Source: Spirochaetales bacterium (GTDB lineage Bacteria; Spirochaetota; Spirochaetia; SZUA-6). From it: a stretch of DNA of 64,000 nucleotides. Location: NCBI GenBank assembly GCA_027021365.1, contig JALUUM010000027.1:186001-250000 (forward strand). Reading direction: 5' to 3'. Position numbers and translations under genes: made by a program. Of the stretch, positions 17,651-27,184 are shown in pieces (position 1 is the stretch's first letter; each line of letters opens with the position of its first letter). Under the pieces are notes generated by a model. That model ran no database searches, was not told the DNA's origin, and saw nothing but the letters and a program-made list of their open reading frames with translations.

Positions 17651-19303
17651 ATGAAAGAAAGCTCCCGCGGAAAGTATCAACTCATTTTTCTGGCATTTTT
17701 ACTCCTCATCCCAAACCTTTCGTCATGCTATAGAAAAGTGGAGGGTTTTTCCTTCAAATACGGCCATGAGACGGTTGATATTTACCAGAGGTCTGCCGGA
17801 AAATCCGGCCGACTTGTCTATAGGCTGGGAAGTGTTGCAGAGGTCGAGGGTGAGGGCTATTCCTTTTATCTGACCTACAGAACGGATGATACGATCGAAA
17901 TAGAGCTCATAGATTACAAGGGGAAGCGTATTGGGGAGTACAGACCTGAAATCCGGGCGAAAGTTCCGGTTGAGTTCGGCATTGGTATTCCAAGGGGTGT
18001 GAAGCTTCGGGGTTTTTCCGTAGAACACAGAGAAGGTGATTTCAAGATCCTTGCTGCCGGAATAGGGAGAAGGGAGAGGGGATTCCGATTTGAGGGTGGG
18101 AGAATCATAACGGATGATACTGTAGTCATTGAAAAACCGCCCGTGGTGAGGGGTGATTACCTGGAAAAACCTGAACTAATTTTCAGTGAAGGAACTTTCG
18201 GCGGGAAAGCTTTGTGGTTCCTCGATATGGGTCTTGCTGAGGGTATGGAAGGAGATTCTGAGAGATTTTCCATCGATTTTAAAAGGGGAAATAATCTCGA
18301 TGAGAGGCTCAGTTTCCGGTATCAGGGAAGAGAAACTCATGCATATATCTATCCTGCAATGCTCGATTTTACTCCGACAGGCTTGAGTTTTGCAGGTGAA
18401 AGTGGGTTGTCCGTGGGCGTTAAGAGCCTTGTTATAGGGGAAGTGAAGGGGGACGATGACCTTGTTGCTCTCCCTGCAGAACCGGGTGTAGCTATCTACT
18501 ATGACAGGCATTACTGGAGGAACAGGGCCTTCGAAATTTTCGAATGGAAGAGATTTCCCGGTATTCTCATAATGGATACGGCTGATTACGAAACGCAGAG
18601 TGCCTTTTTCAAGAGGATTGCCTTTTTCGTGGAAAAGCTTGGGTATGCCGGGAAGATCCTTCCGGAAGAGAGCCTAGAAGGACGGCATGGGTACAATGCA
18701 CACGATTACAGATCAGAGGATCTTGCTCTCTTCTTCAACAGGGCAAAGCAGGAGGGGGTAGAGCTCAATGAGAGGGAGAATTTGTTGAGAGAGATTATGT
18801 TGAGAAACGGGCTTTTGATTGAATCGGACGGTATACTCGAATCGAAGGGGGGAGGTATAATCTCGTTTTCCAGGGATTCATCGCCTCTTTTAAGGAAGCA
18901 CCTCTTGACACACGAGTGTTACCATGGGATATTTTTCTCCTCTCCCGCTTACAGGAAGGCCTGTTTTAAGATATGGAATTCGATTTCCGATAAAGAAAGA
19001 GAGTTCTGGAAAATGTTTCTTGGTTGGCGAGGGTATGATATTTCAAACAGATACCTTCTTGTGAACGAATTTCAAGCATACCTTTTTCAGCAGAGTGAGG
19101 GAGAGGTGGATAGATACTACAAGGACTATATAATTCCCAGAATGCTCCAATCACATCCCGAACTAGAGGAAAAGTTAATGAACTTTCTTAGGGAGTTTCC
19201 CCATCATTTTACCGGTACATATGAAAAATTGGAAAGGGAACTGGAAAAGGCAACGGGTATGCACGGAGGAGACGTTTTTGTGTTTCAGGGGAATGTAAGA
19301 TGA
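17651..19303 (+). CDS. Putative lipoprotein metallopeptidase (HExxH)
   Basis: 550 residues. A hydrophobic signal ends in LSSC, a plausible lipobox (Cys26). Residues 30-330 look beta-rich and are not recognised. Near residue 420 is THECYHGIFF, a zinc-protease HExxH motif (His421, Glu422, His425). The segment LVNEFQAYLF, with Glu473, lies where gluzincin-like enzymes place their third zinc ligand. The C-terminal part is helical. It is probably anchored in the envelope facing the periplasm or surface. The substrate is unknown, and the family was not recognised beyond the catalytic signature. Neighbours are a nucleotidyltransferase-like gene and an HDOD gene. Confidence 0.7.
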   Translation: MKESSRGKYQLIFLAFLLLIPNLSSCYRKVEGFSFKYGHETVDIYQRSAGKSGRLVYRLGSVAEVEGEGYSFYLTYRTDDTIEIELIDYKGKRIGEYRPEIRAKVPVEFGIGIPRGVKLRGFSVEHREGDFKILAAGIGRRERGFRFEGGRIITDDTVVIEKPPVVRGDYLEKPELIFSEGTFGGKALWFLDMGLAEGMEGDSERFSIDFKRGNNLDERLSFRYQGRETHAYIYPAMLDFTPTGLSFAGESGLSVGVKSLVIGEVKGDDDLVALPAEPGVAIYYDRHYWRNRAFEIFEWKRFPGILIMDTADYETQSAFFKRIAFFVEKLGYAGKILPEESLEGRHGYNAHDYRSEDLALFFNRAKQEGVELNERENLLREIMLRNGLLIESDGILESKGGGIISFSRDSSPLLRKHLLTHECYHGIFFSSPAYRKACFKIWNSISDKEREFWKMFLGWRGYDISNRYLLVNEFQAYLFQQSEGEVDRYYKDYIIPRMLQSHPELEEKLMNFLREFPHHFTGTYEKLERELEKATGMHGGDVFVFQGNVR

Positions 19304-20157
19304 TAGAGAAATATACCAATTATATAAAGGACCTTCCCGTTATGCCGGAGGTTGCAACGAAGGTATTGTCGATTGCAGAGGATGGTCTGGACATATCTTT
19401 CAAGGACCTGGAGAATATCATAAAGCTTGATCCGGGATTAACGGCAAAGATACTCAAGATCGCCAACTCTGCCCTCTATGCACGTCAACGGGAGATAAAG
19501 AATCTTCAAATGGCGATAACCCTTCTTGGTTTCAAGAATATAAAGAGCCTTATCCTGCTCGTCACGGCATCGAACCTCTTTTCGAAGATGAAGAAGACCA
19601 CTTTTCACAAAAAGTTCTGGCGTCACAGTATAATGACGGCATTCCTGAGTAAGAATATTACCATTCGATGCAGGAAGAATGAGTATGCCGAGGAGGCTTT
19701 CCTTGGTGGGTTGCTTCATGACATAGGACAGGCTGTTTTCTTCAACTATGATAGGGAGAGGTACCTGGAGATACTGGAGAAGGAAAAGGCAAATATCGAA
19801 CCTCTGGAGAAACTTGAGGTTGATGCGTTCAATGTAGATCACAGGGATGTGGGAGCTGCTGTTCTTGCCAAGTGGAACTTTCCGGAGGTCTTTGTCGATA
19901 TAGCCAAGGAGCATGACAGGCTCAATATAACATCTTCCCACAAGAGTGTGATAATCACGGTGACTGTCGGGGGCCTCCTATCGGAGAAGCTTGGTTTCGG
20001 CATCTTTGCAGATGACAAGAAAGAGCTCTACTCCAAGATTCTACCCTACAGTTGCCTAAAGCAGGAGGATATCGAATACTTCGAAACCTCCTTTGTAGGT
20101 GAACTGCAGAAAGACCCCCTCTTCAGAGATTGCAAGAATCTCTTCGGTATTGCGTAA
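19300..20157 (+). CDS. HDOD domain protein
   Basis: 285 residues, starting in an ATGA overlap with the lipoprotein gene. The HDOD signature runs through the whole protein: LPVMPEVATKVLSI, LEKIIKLDPGLTAKILKIANSA-like text, ITLLGFKNIKSLIL and GGLLHDIGQAVFF, with AVLAKWNFPEVFVDIAKEHD towards the C-terminus. HDOD proteins are inactive relatives of HD phosphohydrolases and usually act as signalling or regulatory modules. LLHDIG keeps an HD pair, but the other metal ligands are not evident. Signal and partner are unknown. It is the last gene of its run; a 214-base spacer follows. Confidence 0.88.
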   Translation: MIEKYTNYIKDLPVMPEVATKVLSIAEDGLDISFKDLENIIKLDPGLTAKILKIANSALYARQREIKNLQMAITLLGFKNIKSLILLVTASNLFSKMKKTTFHKKFWRHSIMTAFLSKNITIRCRKNEYAEEAFLGGLLHDIGQAVFFNYDRERYLEILEKEKANIEPLEKLEVDAFNVDHRDVGAAVLAKWNFPEVFVDIAKEHDRLNITSSHKSVIITVTVGGLLSEKLGFGIFADDKKELYSKILPYSCLKQEDIEYFETSFVGELQKDPLFRDCKNLFGIA

Positions 20158-20371
20158 TTTTTAAGGCCAACCTGTAATTCCCGATCAGGCTTAAAAGCGG
20201 GCAGCTACCTCGTCTCGAAGCTTCGATTTTTTTATTATTTTTTTAAGAAATTTAATGCTTATTCCACTGCACAAGATTGTATTTCGGAAAGATTTTATTT
20301 ATACTTACAAGTTGCGTGTAAAGGCTGCGTCAGCGATATTTTCACGGTAGATTTCACTTGGGAGGGGAAGG

Positions 20372-23300
20372 ATGAAAATAAAGCGGCGGTTCACCACAGC
20401 CAGTGGCGGACCATACGAGGGAATTACCTTCGAAAAGAGAACCTCGGAGATAAGAAATCCCGATGGCAAGGTAATATTTCATCAGGACAATGTAATCGTT
20501 CCGTCTTTCTGGTCACAGATTGCAACGGATATAATAGCGCAGAAATATTTTCGAAAGACAGGTGTTCCTCTCGATGGTAAGAAGGGGGAAAAGACCGGCC
20601 AAAAGACCTCCGGTAAGCAGAAGACCGGTGGTGAAAATGACTCCAGGCAGGTCTTTCACCGTCTGGCATATACGTGGAAAAAATGGGGTGAACGTTACAA
20701 CTACTTCGATTCCGCAGAAGATGCCGATGCATTCTACGACGAAATGTGCTACATGCTAGCCCATCAGATGGGAGCACCAAACTCGCCACAATGGTTCAAC
20801 ACCGGTTTGTATACAGTTTATGGCATAGAAGGTCCTCCCCAGGGGCATTACTATGTCGATCCGGATACCGGTAAGCTTAAAGAGTCGAAAAGCGCATACG
20901 AGAGACCACAGCCCCATGCCTGTTTCATACTGGATGTAGAGGATGACCTTGTGAATGAGGGCGGGATAATGGACCTCTTCACCAAGGAGGCAAGGCTTTT
21001 CAAGTACGGTTCCGGGGCAGGAACTAACTATTCGAAACTGCGTGGCTCAAAGGAACCGTTGAGCGGAGGTGGTGTATCTTCCGGCCTTCTCTCCTTTCTC
21101 AAGGTTGGTGACAGGTCAGCCTCTGCAATAAAGAGCGGTGGTACCACGAGAAGAGCGGCGAGGATGGTGACGATAGATGCCGATCATCCCGATGTCGAGG
21201 AATTCATAGACTGGAAGGTACTGGAAGAACAGAAGGTTGCCTCACTCGTCACGGGGAGCAAGATCATAAAAAAGCACTCGAAGGCGATCCTCGATGCATG
21301 CTGGACCGAGTCGAAGAACCTTAATGGGAACAGGTTCAACCCCCAGGAGAACTCCTTTCTCTACAGTGCAATAAGGAATGCCCTGGAAGACGAAGTTCCC
21401 GCTGTGTATATACATCAGCTTATCCAGCTGGCAAGGCAGGGCATAAAATCAATAGATTTTCCCGAGTTCACAACGGACTGGGACAGCGAGGCTTACAACA
21501 CTGTAAGCGGGCAATCCTCCAACAATTCGGTAAGGCTGACAACGGAATTCATGAGAGCAGTGCAGGAGGATGGTGACTGGGAGCTTGTATACAGGACAGA
21601 TAGAAAGAAAAAGGTAAAGGTCAAGGCACGTGCCCTATGGGAAAGGATAGCATATTCGGCATGGTCGTGTGCCGACCCCGGAGTTCAGTTTCATTCCACG
21701 ATAAATGAGTGGCATACCTGCCCGGCAGACGGGGAGATCAATGCTTCGAACCCCTGTTCTGAGTACATGTTTCTCGATGATACGGCCTGTAACCTTGCAT
21801 CCATCAATTTTCTTAGATTCTACGACCAGGAAACAGGGAAATTCAGAATAGAGGATCTCAAGCATGCAATCTATCTCTGGACGATCGTACTGGAGATAAG
21901 TGTTCTCATGGCTCAATTCCCCAGCAAGTTGATAGCGCAGAAGAGCTACGATTACAGGACTCTGGGACTTGGCTTTGCCAATCTCGGCTCACTCTTGATG
22001 GTTATGGGTATCCCATACGATAGTGAGAGGGGAAGAAACATCGCGGCGGCACTCTCCGCAATACTGACGGGGGAAGCATATGCAACATCGGCACTTCTTG
22101 CGAAGGAACTGGGGCCCTTCAATCGCTTTGAGGCCAATAGAAAACACATGCTTCGTGTAATCAGAAATCACAGAAGGGCTGCCTACAATGCAAAGCCCGA
22201 GGAGTACGAAGGCTTGTCAGTTACCCCGAGGGGAATAAACCCCGAGTACTGTCCGAAGGAACTCTTAGAGGGTGCAAGGGAGGTCTGGGACAGGGCGCTT
22301 GAGTACGGAGAAAAGTACGGCTACAGGAATGCTCAGGTAACGGCCGTTGCTCCCACGGGAACCATTGGTCTGGTAATGGACTGTGATACCACGGGAATAG
22401 AGCCGGATTTTGCCCTCGTCAAATTCAAGAAGCTGGCAGGCGGTGGCTACTTTAAGATAATAAACTCTTCCATACCTCCGGCACTCAAGAAACTCGGTTA
22501 CAGTAAAGAGGAAATAGATGATATCGTACATTACTGTGTGGGTCACGGAACGCTTAAAGGTGCCCCGGGGGTTTCATATGAAAGATTGTTAGAGAAGGGG
22601 TTTACCAGAGAGGTTCTCGACAAAATAGAGGAAACGATAAAAAACTCCTTTTCCATAAATTTTGCCTTCATTCCCGGGGTCATAGAGAAGGATTTTCTAA
22701 GAGATACACTGAAGATACCTCAGAGCAAGTTGAACCAGCTGGGCTTCAACCTTCTTGAACATCTGGGATTCACCGAGGAAGAGATAAGGGCGGCCAATGT
22801 CTATGCATGTGGCACTATGACGATGGAGGGGGCTCCGCACCTCAAAGAGGAACATTACCCCGTTTTCGATACCGCCAACAAGTCGGGGAAAATGGGAAAG
22901 CGCTACATAAAATGGCAGGCACATATAGACATCATGGCAGCGGTGCAGCCCTTTATATCCGGTGCCATCTCGAAAACGGTGAACATGCCGGGAAACTCCA
23001 CGATAGAGGACATAAAGGGTGCATACATGCATTCGTGGCAGAGTATGCTGAAGGCAATAGCGATATACAGGGACGGTTCGAAGCTGAGCCAGCCCTTAAG
23101 TACCTTTTCTTCAGAAGAAGACCCGGCTGCCCTTACCATTCTCCAGATGATGAAGAACGGCGATTCCCAGAAACAAGTCCATGGCGAGGAAAAAACTGAA
23201 ACGTGGGCAAGGAAAAAGCGCCATCTCCTTCCTTCAAGGAGAACGGGTTATACTCAAAAGGCAAAGATCGGCATGCACAGCCTCTTCATAAGGACAGGAG

Positions 23301-23824
23301 AGTATCCCGATGGAAGTCTGGGAGAGATTTTCCTCGACATGCACAAGGAGGGGGCAGCATTCAGGTCTCTTTTAAACAGTTTTGCGATAGCGGTCTCCCT
23401 GGGGCTTCAGTACGGTGTGCCTCTGGAGGAGTATGTGGATGCCTTTGTTTTTACCAAGTTTGAACCCAACGGCATCGTTCTTGGCCATAAAAACATAAAG
23501 ATGGCAACTTCGGTTCTCGATTTCATCTTCCGAGACCTTGCCTTTTCTTACCTCGGAAGGACAGACCTCGTCCAGGTGAAGCCGGATGACCTTATTGCCA
23601 CAAACACGATGAGTAACGGAAAGGCCAGGGATGCTGCAAAACCAACGACGAAGGGTGAAGATGCAGGAGCTTCCAAAGCCATCACAGGGGACGACCCAGC
23701 CGCAATTGCAAAACTTAAAGGTTACGAGGGGGATCCTTGCCCGGTTTGCGGTAATTTCACCCTGGTTAGAAACGGTACGTGCCTGAAATGCGAGACCTGT
23801 GGTTCCACTACGGGCTGTTCGTAG
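20372..23824 (+). CDS. nrdJ: Vitamin B12-dependent (class II) ribonucleoside-diphosphate reductase
   Basis: Makes deoxyribonucleotides using adenosylcobalamin, without oxygen. 1150 residues, typical of the long NrdJ form. Recognisable blocks are MGAPNSPQWFNTGL, PHACFILDVEDDLV, LFKYGSGAGTNYSKLRG, GGTTRRAARMV, NPCSEYMFLDDTACNLASINF, AVAPTGTIGLVMDCDTTGIEPDFAL and NVYACGTMTMEGAP. The C-terminal module FTKFEPNGIVLGH is followed by a zinc-ribbon/redox tail, CPVCG, then CLKCETCG. GGGAGGGGAAGG precedes the ATG. No B12 riboswitch consensus was found upstream. It suits a life with little or variable oxygen. Confidence 0.96.
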   Translation: MKIKRRFTTASGGPYEGITFEKRTSEIRNPDGKVIFHQDNVIVPSFWSQIATDIIAQKYFRKTGVPLDGKKGEKTGQKTSGKQKTGGENDSRQVFHRLAYTWKKWGERYNYFDSAEDADAFYDEMCYMLAHQMGAPNSPQWFNTGLYTVYGIEGPPQGHYYVDPDTGKLKESKSAYERPQPHACFILDVEDDLVNEGGIMDLFTKEARLFKYGSGAGTNYSKLRGSKEPLSGGGVSSGLLSFLKVGDRSASAIKSGGTTRRAARMVTIDADHPDVEEFIDWKVLEEQKVASLVTGSKIIKKHSKAILDACWTESKNLNGNRFNPQENSFLYSAIRNALEDEVPAVYIHQLIQLARQGIKSIDFPEFTTDWDSEAYNTVSGQSSNNSVRLTTEFMRAVQEDGDWELVYRTDRKKKVKVKARALWERIAYSAWSCADPGVQFHSTINEWHTCPADGEINASNPCSEYMFLDDTACNLASINFLRFYDQETGKFRIEDLKHAIYLWTIVLEISVLMAQFPSKLIAQKSYDYRTLGLGFANLGSLLMVMGIPYDSERGRNIAAALSAILTGEAYATSALLAKELGPFNRFEANRKHMLRVIRNHRRAAYNAKPEEYEGLSVTPRGINPEYCPKELLEGAREVWDRALEYGEKYGYRNAQVTAVAPTGTIGLVMDCDTTGIEPDFALVKFKKLAGGGYFKIINSSIPPALKKLGYSKEEIDDIVHYCVGHGTLKGAPGVSYERLLEKGFTREVLDKIEETIKNSFSINFAFIPGVIEKDFLRDTLKIPQSKLNQLGFNLLEHLGFTEEEIRAANVYACGTMTMEGAPHLKEEHYPVFDTANKSGKMGKRYIKWQAHIDIMAAVQPFISGAISKTVNMPGNSTIEDIKGAYMHSWQSMLKAIAIYRDGSKLSQPLSTFSSEEDPAALTILQMMKNGDSQKQVHGEEKTETWARKKRHLLPSRRTGYTQKAKIGMHSLFIRTGEYPDGSLGEIFLDMHKEGAAFRSLLNSFAIAVSLGLQYGVPLEEYVDAFVFTKFEPNGIVLGHKNIKMATSVLDFIFRDLAFSYLGRTDLVQVKPDDLIATNTMSNGKARDAAKPTTKGEDAGASKAITGDDPAAIAKLKGYEGDPCPVCGNFTLVRNGTCLKCETCGSTTGCS

Positions 23825-23891
23825 ATTTCGTAGAGCCGGGAATGCAGAGCTTCGAATTTAATATATCTAGGGAATTTAAGGAGCATTTGAA

Positions 23892-25136
23892 ATGGCCGAG
23901 CATGATGTAGGAGAGATAAGACTGGTAAGGAAGTGGTTCTACCATCTCATGACGGCCATTTTCAGGCCTATCCTTGTGGGATACTTCAGGTTGAGTTCGG
24001 AGAATGCATCCGTGGTCCCTCAGAAGGGACCGGGAATACTCCTTATAAATCATGTCAACTTTTTCGACCCGCTCTGGGTATATGTAATGCTAAGGAGGCC
24101 AATATACTTTGCGGCAACGGAGGATCTATTTAGAAAACGCTTCCTCGGTAACCTGATAAGGTGGTTCGGAGGCTTTCCGAAGAGAAAGAATGCCAATGAC
24201 TTCAGGGCGGTGAAAAACATCTTCATAATTCTGAAGAAGGGCGGGCTCATAGGCATATTCCCCGAGGGGGTGAGAACCTGGGACGGTTCCAATTCCCCTC
24301 TAATTCCAACGATAACCCGTCTTATAAGGAAGCTTAGGGTTCCCGTTTATACCTGCAGGCTGGAGGGGGGGTACCTCGCCTACCCCCGCTGGGCGAAGAA
24401 TTGGAGGCGCATACCGGTAAAGGCGGTCTTCGGGCTCCTCTACTCCGGTGACGATATCCCTCAGGACGACGAGAGGATTTACAGAGACATAATGGAGGCG
24501 ATAAGAAACAGGGATTACGAACTGGAGATAGATGAAAGCAAGTATCATTACAAAGGCCTGGCAGTCGATATAACGAAGGTTCTCTACAGGTGTCCGATAT
24601 GCGGTACGATGGAGGGACTAAAAATACTGAGACCCTTAAGCAAGAACATGATAGAATGCTCGAGTTGTTTCTCCGCATGGCGGGTTACCATAGACTCGAG
24701 GCTTGAACCCGTGGATGAGGAAGGGAAACCGGAAGGTTCGAGAATACCCTTAAGTGAATATACTGCCCAGATAAAAAACATGCCTCTCCTCCCGATAAGG
24801 ACTCTTTTCAATCTCCCCCTGGAAAAGGGTGAAATAGTGTATCTCAAAAGCAGGCCGCATTTTATCTTTATAGAGGAAAATTTCCCCAACCTAAGGGTGC
24901 TTGCATTCGGCAAGGCTTACCTTACAAACAGAAAACTGATCTTCAAAACAAGGCTTGGTTTCCCCCTCGTCGCAGATCTCAAGGATATCAGCTCGATATC
25001 GATAGATCCCGGTGATAAATTCCACTTTACCTACAGGGGTAAGTTCTACAGGATTTTGTTCAACAGGGAAAGTCCCGTTAAATGGTACGATACCATTTCG
25101 AGGCTCCAGGGGGAAATCATCAGACAAAATCCATGA
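23892..25136 (+). CDS. PlsC-type acyltransferase fused to a zinc ribbon and a PH/GRAM-like tail
   Basis: 414 residues. The N-terminal half is a 1-acyl-glycerol-3-phosphate acyltransferase domain with NHVNFFDP (His54, Asp59), FRKRFLGNLIRWFGGFPKR and IFPEGVRTWDG. After about residue 230 comes a four-Cys zinc ribbon, Cys234-x2-Cys237 and Cys256-x2-Cys259. The last 130 residues (KGEIVYLKSRPHFIFIEE, AYLTNRKLIFKTRLG, ISSISIDPG) read like a GRAM/PH-type membrane-binding domain. Ordinary PlsC stops near 240 residues, so the tail is an addition. It likely acts on the inner membrane in phospholipid synthesis or remodelling. AAGGAG precedes the ATG; the 3' end overlaps the convergent phosphatase gene by 17 bases. 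Confidence 0.85.
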   Translation: MAEHDVGEIRLVRKWFYHLMTAIFRPILVGYFRLSSENASVVPQKGPGILLINHVNFFDPLWVYVMLRRPIYFAATEDLFRKRFLGNLIRWFGGFPKRKNANDFRAVKNIFIILKKGGLIGIFPEGVRTWDGSNSPLIPTITRLIRKLRVPVYTCRLEGGYLAYPRWAKNWRRIPVKAVFGLLYSGDDIPQDDERIYRDIMEAIRNRDYELEIDESKYHYKGLAVDITKVLYRCPICGTMEGLKILRPLSKNMIECSSCFSAWRVTIDSRLEPVDEEGKPEGSRIPLSEYTAQIKNMPLLPIRTLFNLPLEKGEIVYLKSRPHFIFIEENFPNLRVLAFGKAYLTNRKLIFKTRLGFPLVADLKDISSISIDPGDKFHFTYRGKFYRILFNRESPVKWYDTISRLQGEIIRQNP

Positions 25137-26406
25137 GAAGATAGCACATATCGTCCTTGTGCCTGTTACTGCCTGAAAATTCTTCTACTTTTAGATTGAT
25201 GTCTGCCAACCGAATCCGTCCCGAGGATTTGAGCATCTCCTCTACATAACTCATAAGCCTCTCGGTGCCAAAATTTTCCTTACCGTTGTAAGCTTCTACT
25301 ACACCGTCACTTACGAAGAGCAGTGAATCTCCCCTATTCACCGTTTTCCTGGATGTCTCGTAAATGTTGTCCTCTACGAAGCCTATGGGATGGTCAGAGA
25401 GGTCGAAGAGTAGTGAAACATCCTTTTTCGAGATGAAGAGGGGAGGGCAGTGGATTCCTGCAGATGAGTATGATATGGAAGGCTCTCTCCTGTCGTAGAG
25501 AAGGTAGAATATGGTAAAGTATAATTCCGGGTTTCCGTCGTTGATATCCTGCATGAAACTGCTGTTGAGTTTAGTAAGAACCTCTCCCGGTTGCCGCGGT
25601 TGTCTGTGTCCGTACTTTGTTTCGGTTACTGCAATGTTGTCGATGAGCTGTTTAAGGTAGATCGTTACAAGTGCACTTGAAACTCCATGCCCGGATACGT
25701 CACCTGCATAGATCGCCGTTACATTGCCATCGTATTCAACATATCCGCAGATGTCACCGCCTAGTTCCTCACAGGGAATGTACAGTGTCTCCAGATTGAG
25801 CCCCGGAAGGTTAAATCTTTCCGGAGGAAGGAATTTTTTCTGGATGCTCTGTGCCAGCATAAGCTGCCTGTGTATTATGCTGTTCTTTTCCTCCAGTAGC
25901 CTGTTCTTCTCGTGGAGCTTGAGAGTTCTCTCTTTTATCCGTTGCTCGAGTATCTCCCGCTCCACTTCGATTTTTTCAAGGACCCTCCTGTTAGAATCCT
26001 GAAGCTGGTTTATTGCATTTACTAGTATATTCTTCATGACGGCTGGATGTTCCTGAGTAATCTTATCGAAGGATTCCTCTTCCAGTGTAATCACGGCCAT
26101 GTCGCTTATTGCCACTACAGAGGCTGTTCTCTTTGCATCCTTCGAGAAGAATGACATTTCACCAAAGAAATCCCTGGGCTTAAGAATCTTCAGTGGGACG
26201 GTCTTTCCGTCCATGTCTGCGATTTGAACCTGTGCGTTCCCCTTTACTATGAGAAATACCTTCCTCTCTTTGTCATCCTTTCTTATTATTACGTCTCCCC
26301 GCTTGAAGAGCTCGAGCTTGAAATACGGGGTAATCCGTTCGATTTCTTTCTGCTTCAATCCCTTGAAGAGCTTGTTTTTCCTGACGATGTCGATGCTTGT
26401 AGTCAT
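25120..26406 (-). CDS. SpoIIE/PP2C phosphatase with N-terminal cyclic-nucleotide-binding domain
   Basis: 428 residues. An N-terminal cNMP-binding beta-roll (about 10-125) includes RGDVIIRKDDKERKVFLIVKG and PRDFFGEMSFFSKDAKRTASV, the phosphate-binding-cassette region. A coiled coil spans about 130-195 (LEKIEVEREILEQRIKERTL). The PP2C/SpoIIE domain follows, with GGDICGYVEYD, IYAGDVSGHGVSSALVT and LLFVSDGVVEAYNG carrying the metal-binding Asp residues. Such proteins switch partner proteins by dephosphorylating anti-sigma antagonists. It starts 2 bases after the VanZ-like stop and has only a weak AGGA ribosome site. Confidence 0.93.
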   Translation of the reverse strand: MTTSIDIVRKNKLFKGLKQKEIERITPYFKLELFKRGDVIIRKDDKERKVFLIVKGNAQVQIADMDGKTVPLKILKPRDFFGEMSFFSKDAKRTASVVAISDMAVITLEEESFDKITQEHPAVMKNILVNAINQLQDSNRRVLEKIEVEREILEQRIKERTLKLHEKNRLLEEKNSIIHRQLMLAQSIQKKFLPPERFNLPGLNLETLYIPCEELGGDICGYVEYDGNVTAIYAGDVSGHGVSSALVTIYLKQLIDNIAVTETKYGHRQPRQPGEVLTKLNSSFMQDINDGNPELYFTIFYLLYDRREPSISYSSAGIHCPPLFISKKDVSLLFDLSDHPIGFVEDNIYETSRKTVNRGDSLLFVSDGVVEAYNGKENFGTERLMSYVEEMLKSSGRIRLADINLKVEEFSGSNRHKDDMCYLLMDFV

Positions 26407-26408
26407 TA

Positions 26409-26771
26409 TCAGGCTATCCTCTTTAGCATGAAAAGTGCAAAAGTTGCACCACTCACCGAACCCAAGAAGTCTGCTACTATATCGAAAAATTCCGGTGTCC
26501 TGCCTGTGAACTTTTGCAGAAATTCTATAATCGAACCGTATAAAATTGCAAGTGTGATTGTTATAATTAATGTGAATAATTTTGAAGTTTTTACTTCATA
26601 TATGTTTAGAAACAGAATAAATGACAGTACGAGGTATGCAGTGTAATGTTCCAGTTTATCTATCCCTCTAAAGGAATCCAGGGAAATGGGGTTCCTGGGA
26701 ATAAGTGACAGAACAAGGATAGACAGTGCCACTATGACCAAGGTTGTTATACGTATTTCACGAGATATCAT
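26409..26771 (-). CDS. VanZ-like membrane protein
   Basis: 120 residues with four predicted membrane helices, around 8-25, 42-60, 66-86 and 95-116. The family signature is present: DKLEHYTAYLVLSFIL, and FDIVADFLGSVSGATFALFM with GSIIEFLQKFTGR between. VanZ relatives are small envelope proteins of largely unknown function. The gene is 2 bases upstream of the SpoIIE phosphatase on the same strand, so the two probably share a transcript, but no functional link is known. No convincing promoter was found in the 89 bases before it. Confidence 0.85.
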   Translation of the reverse strand: MISREIRITTLVIVALSILVLSLIPRNPISLDSFRGIDKLEHYTAYLVLSFILFLNIYEVKTSKLFTLIITITLAILYGSIIEFLQKFTGRTPEFFDIVADFLGSVSGATFALFMLKRIA

Positions 26772-26860
26772 ACCTTTATATCGGATTCCTGATTGATTTT
26801 CTGAATTATGGCTGTTTTATGGCAGATGCGGGGGACGCCGTCTTTGCATGACCAGTTTAA

Positions 26861-27163
26861 TCAGAGAATGCCAAGCATCAGTTTTGCCTTCTTGGAAGCC
26901 ATTGTCCTCGGGTTCCAGGGTGGTGAATAGACGAGTTTTACGGATGCTTCCTTCACACCATTTACCTTAAGTGCCTCTTTCTTCACCTGGTTTACCAGCA
27001 TTGGTCCCAGGGGGCATGCAGGTGTTGTAAGGGTCATCTCGATTTCGACTTTACCATCTTCTTCCTTGATACCGTATATAAGGCCAAGGTCTTCCAGGGA
27101 AAGCATCAACTCCGGGTCCAGTACCTTTCCTATTGCCTTCCTTACCTCTTCTTTTATGTCCAT
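26861..27163 (-). CDS. MIP18/SufT-type Fe-S assembly factor (DUF59)
   Basis: 100 residues, a single DUF59 domain: VLDPELMLSLEDLGLIYGI near the start and the conserved Cys50 in TTPACPLGPML, then VKLVYSPPWNP. Proteins of this family (SufT, PaaD, eukaryotic MIP18) help mature Fe-S proteins. The C-terminal ASKKAKLMLGI is also family-like. A strong GGAGGA precedes the ATG. It is divergent from the suf operon and shares the intergenic promoter region with it, which fits a common job. The symbol sufT is likely but was left out because the fused and stand-alone subfamilies overlap. Confidence 0.88.
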   Translation of the reverse strand: MDIKEEVRKAIGKVLDPELMLSLEDLGLIYGIKEEDGKVEIEMTLTTPACPLGPMLVNQVKKEALKVNGVKEASVKLVYSPPWNPRTMASKKAKLMLGIL

Positions 27164-27184
27164 AGTTCCTCCTGCTGCGATAGA

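Noticed and set aside
20158..20371. Possible cobalamin riboswitch or terminator before nrdJ
   Set aside because: A B12-dependent enzyme invites a B12 riboswitch, but no B12-box consensus was found. TCGAAGCTTCGA followed by T7 could fold only a four-base stem, too weak to call a terminator. I see nothing firm in this 214-base spacer.
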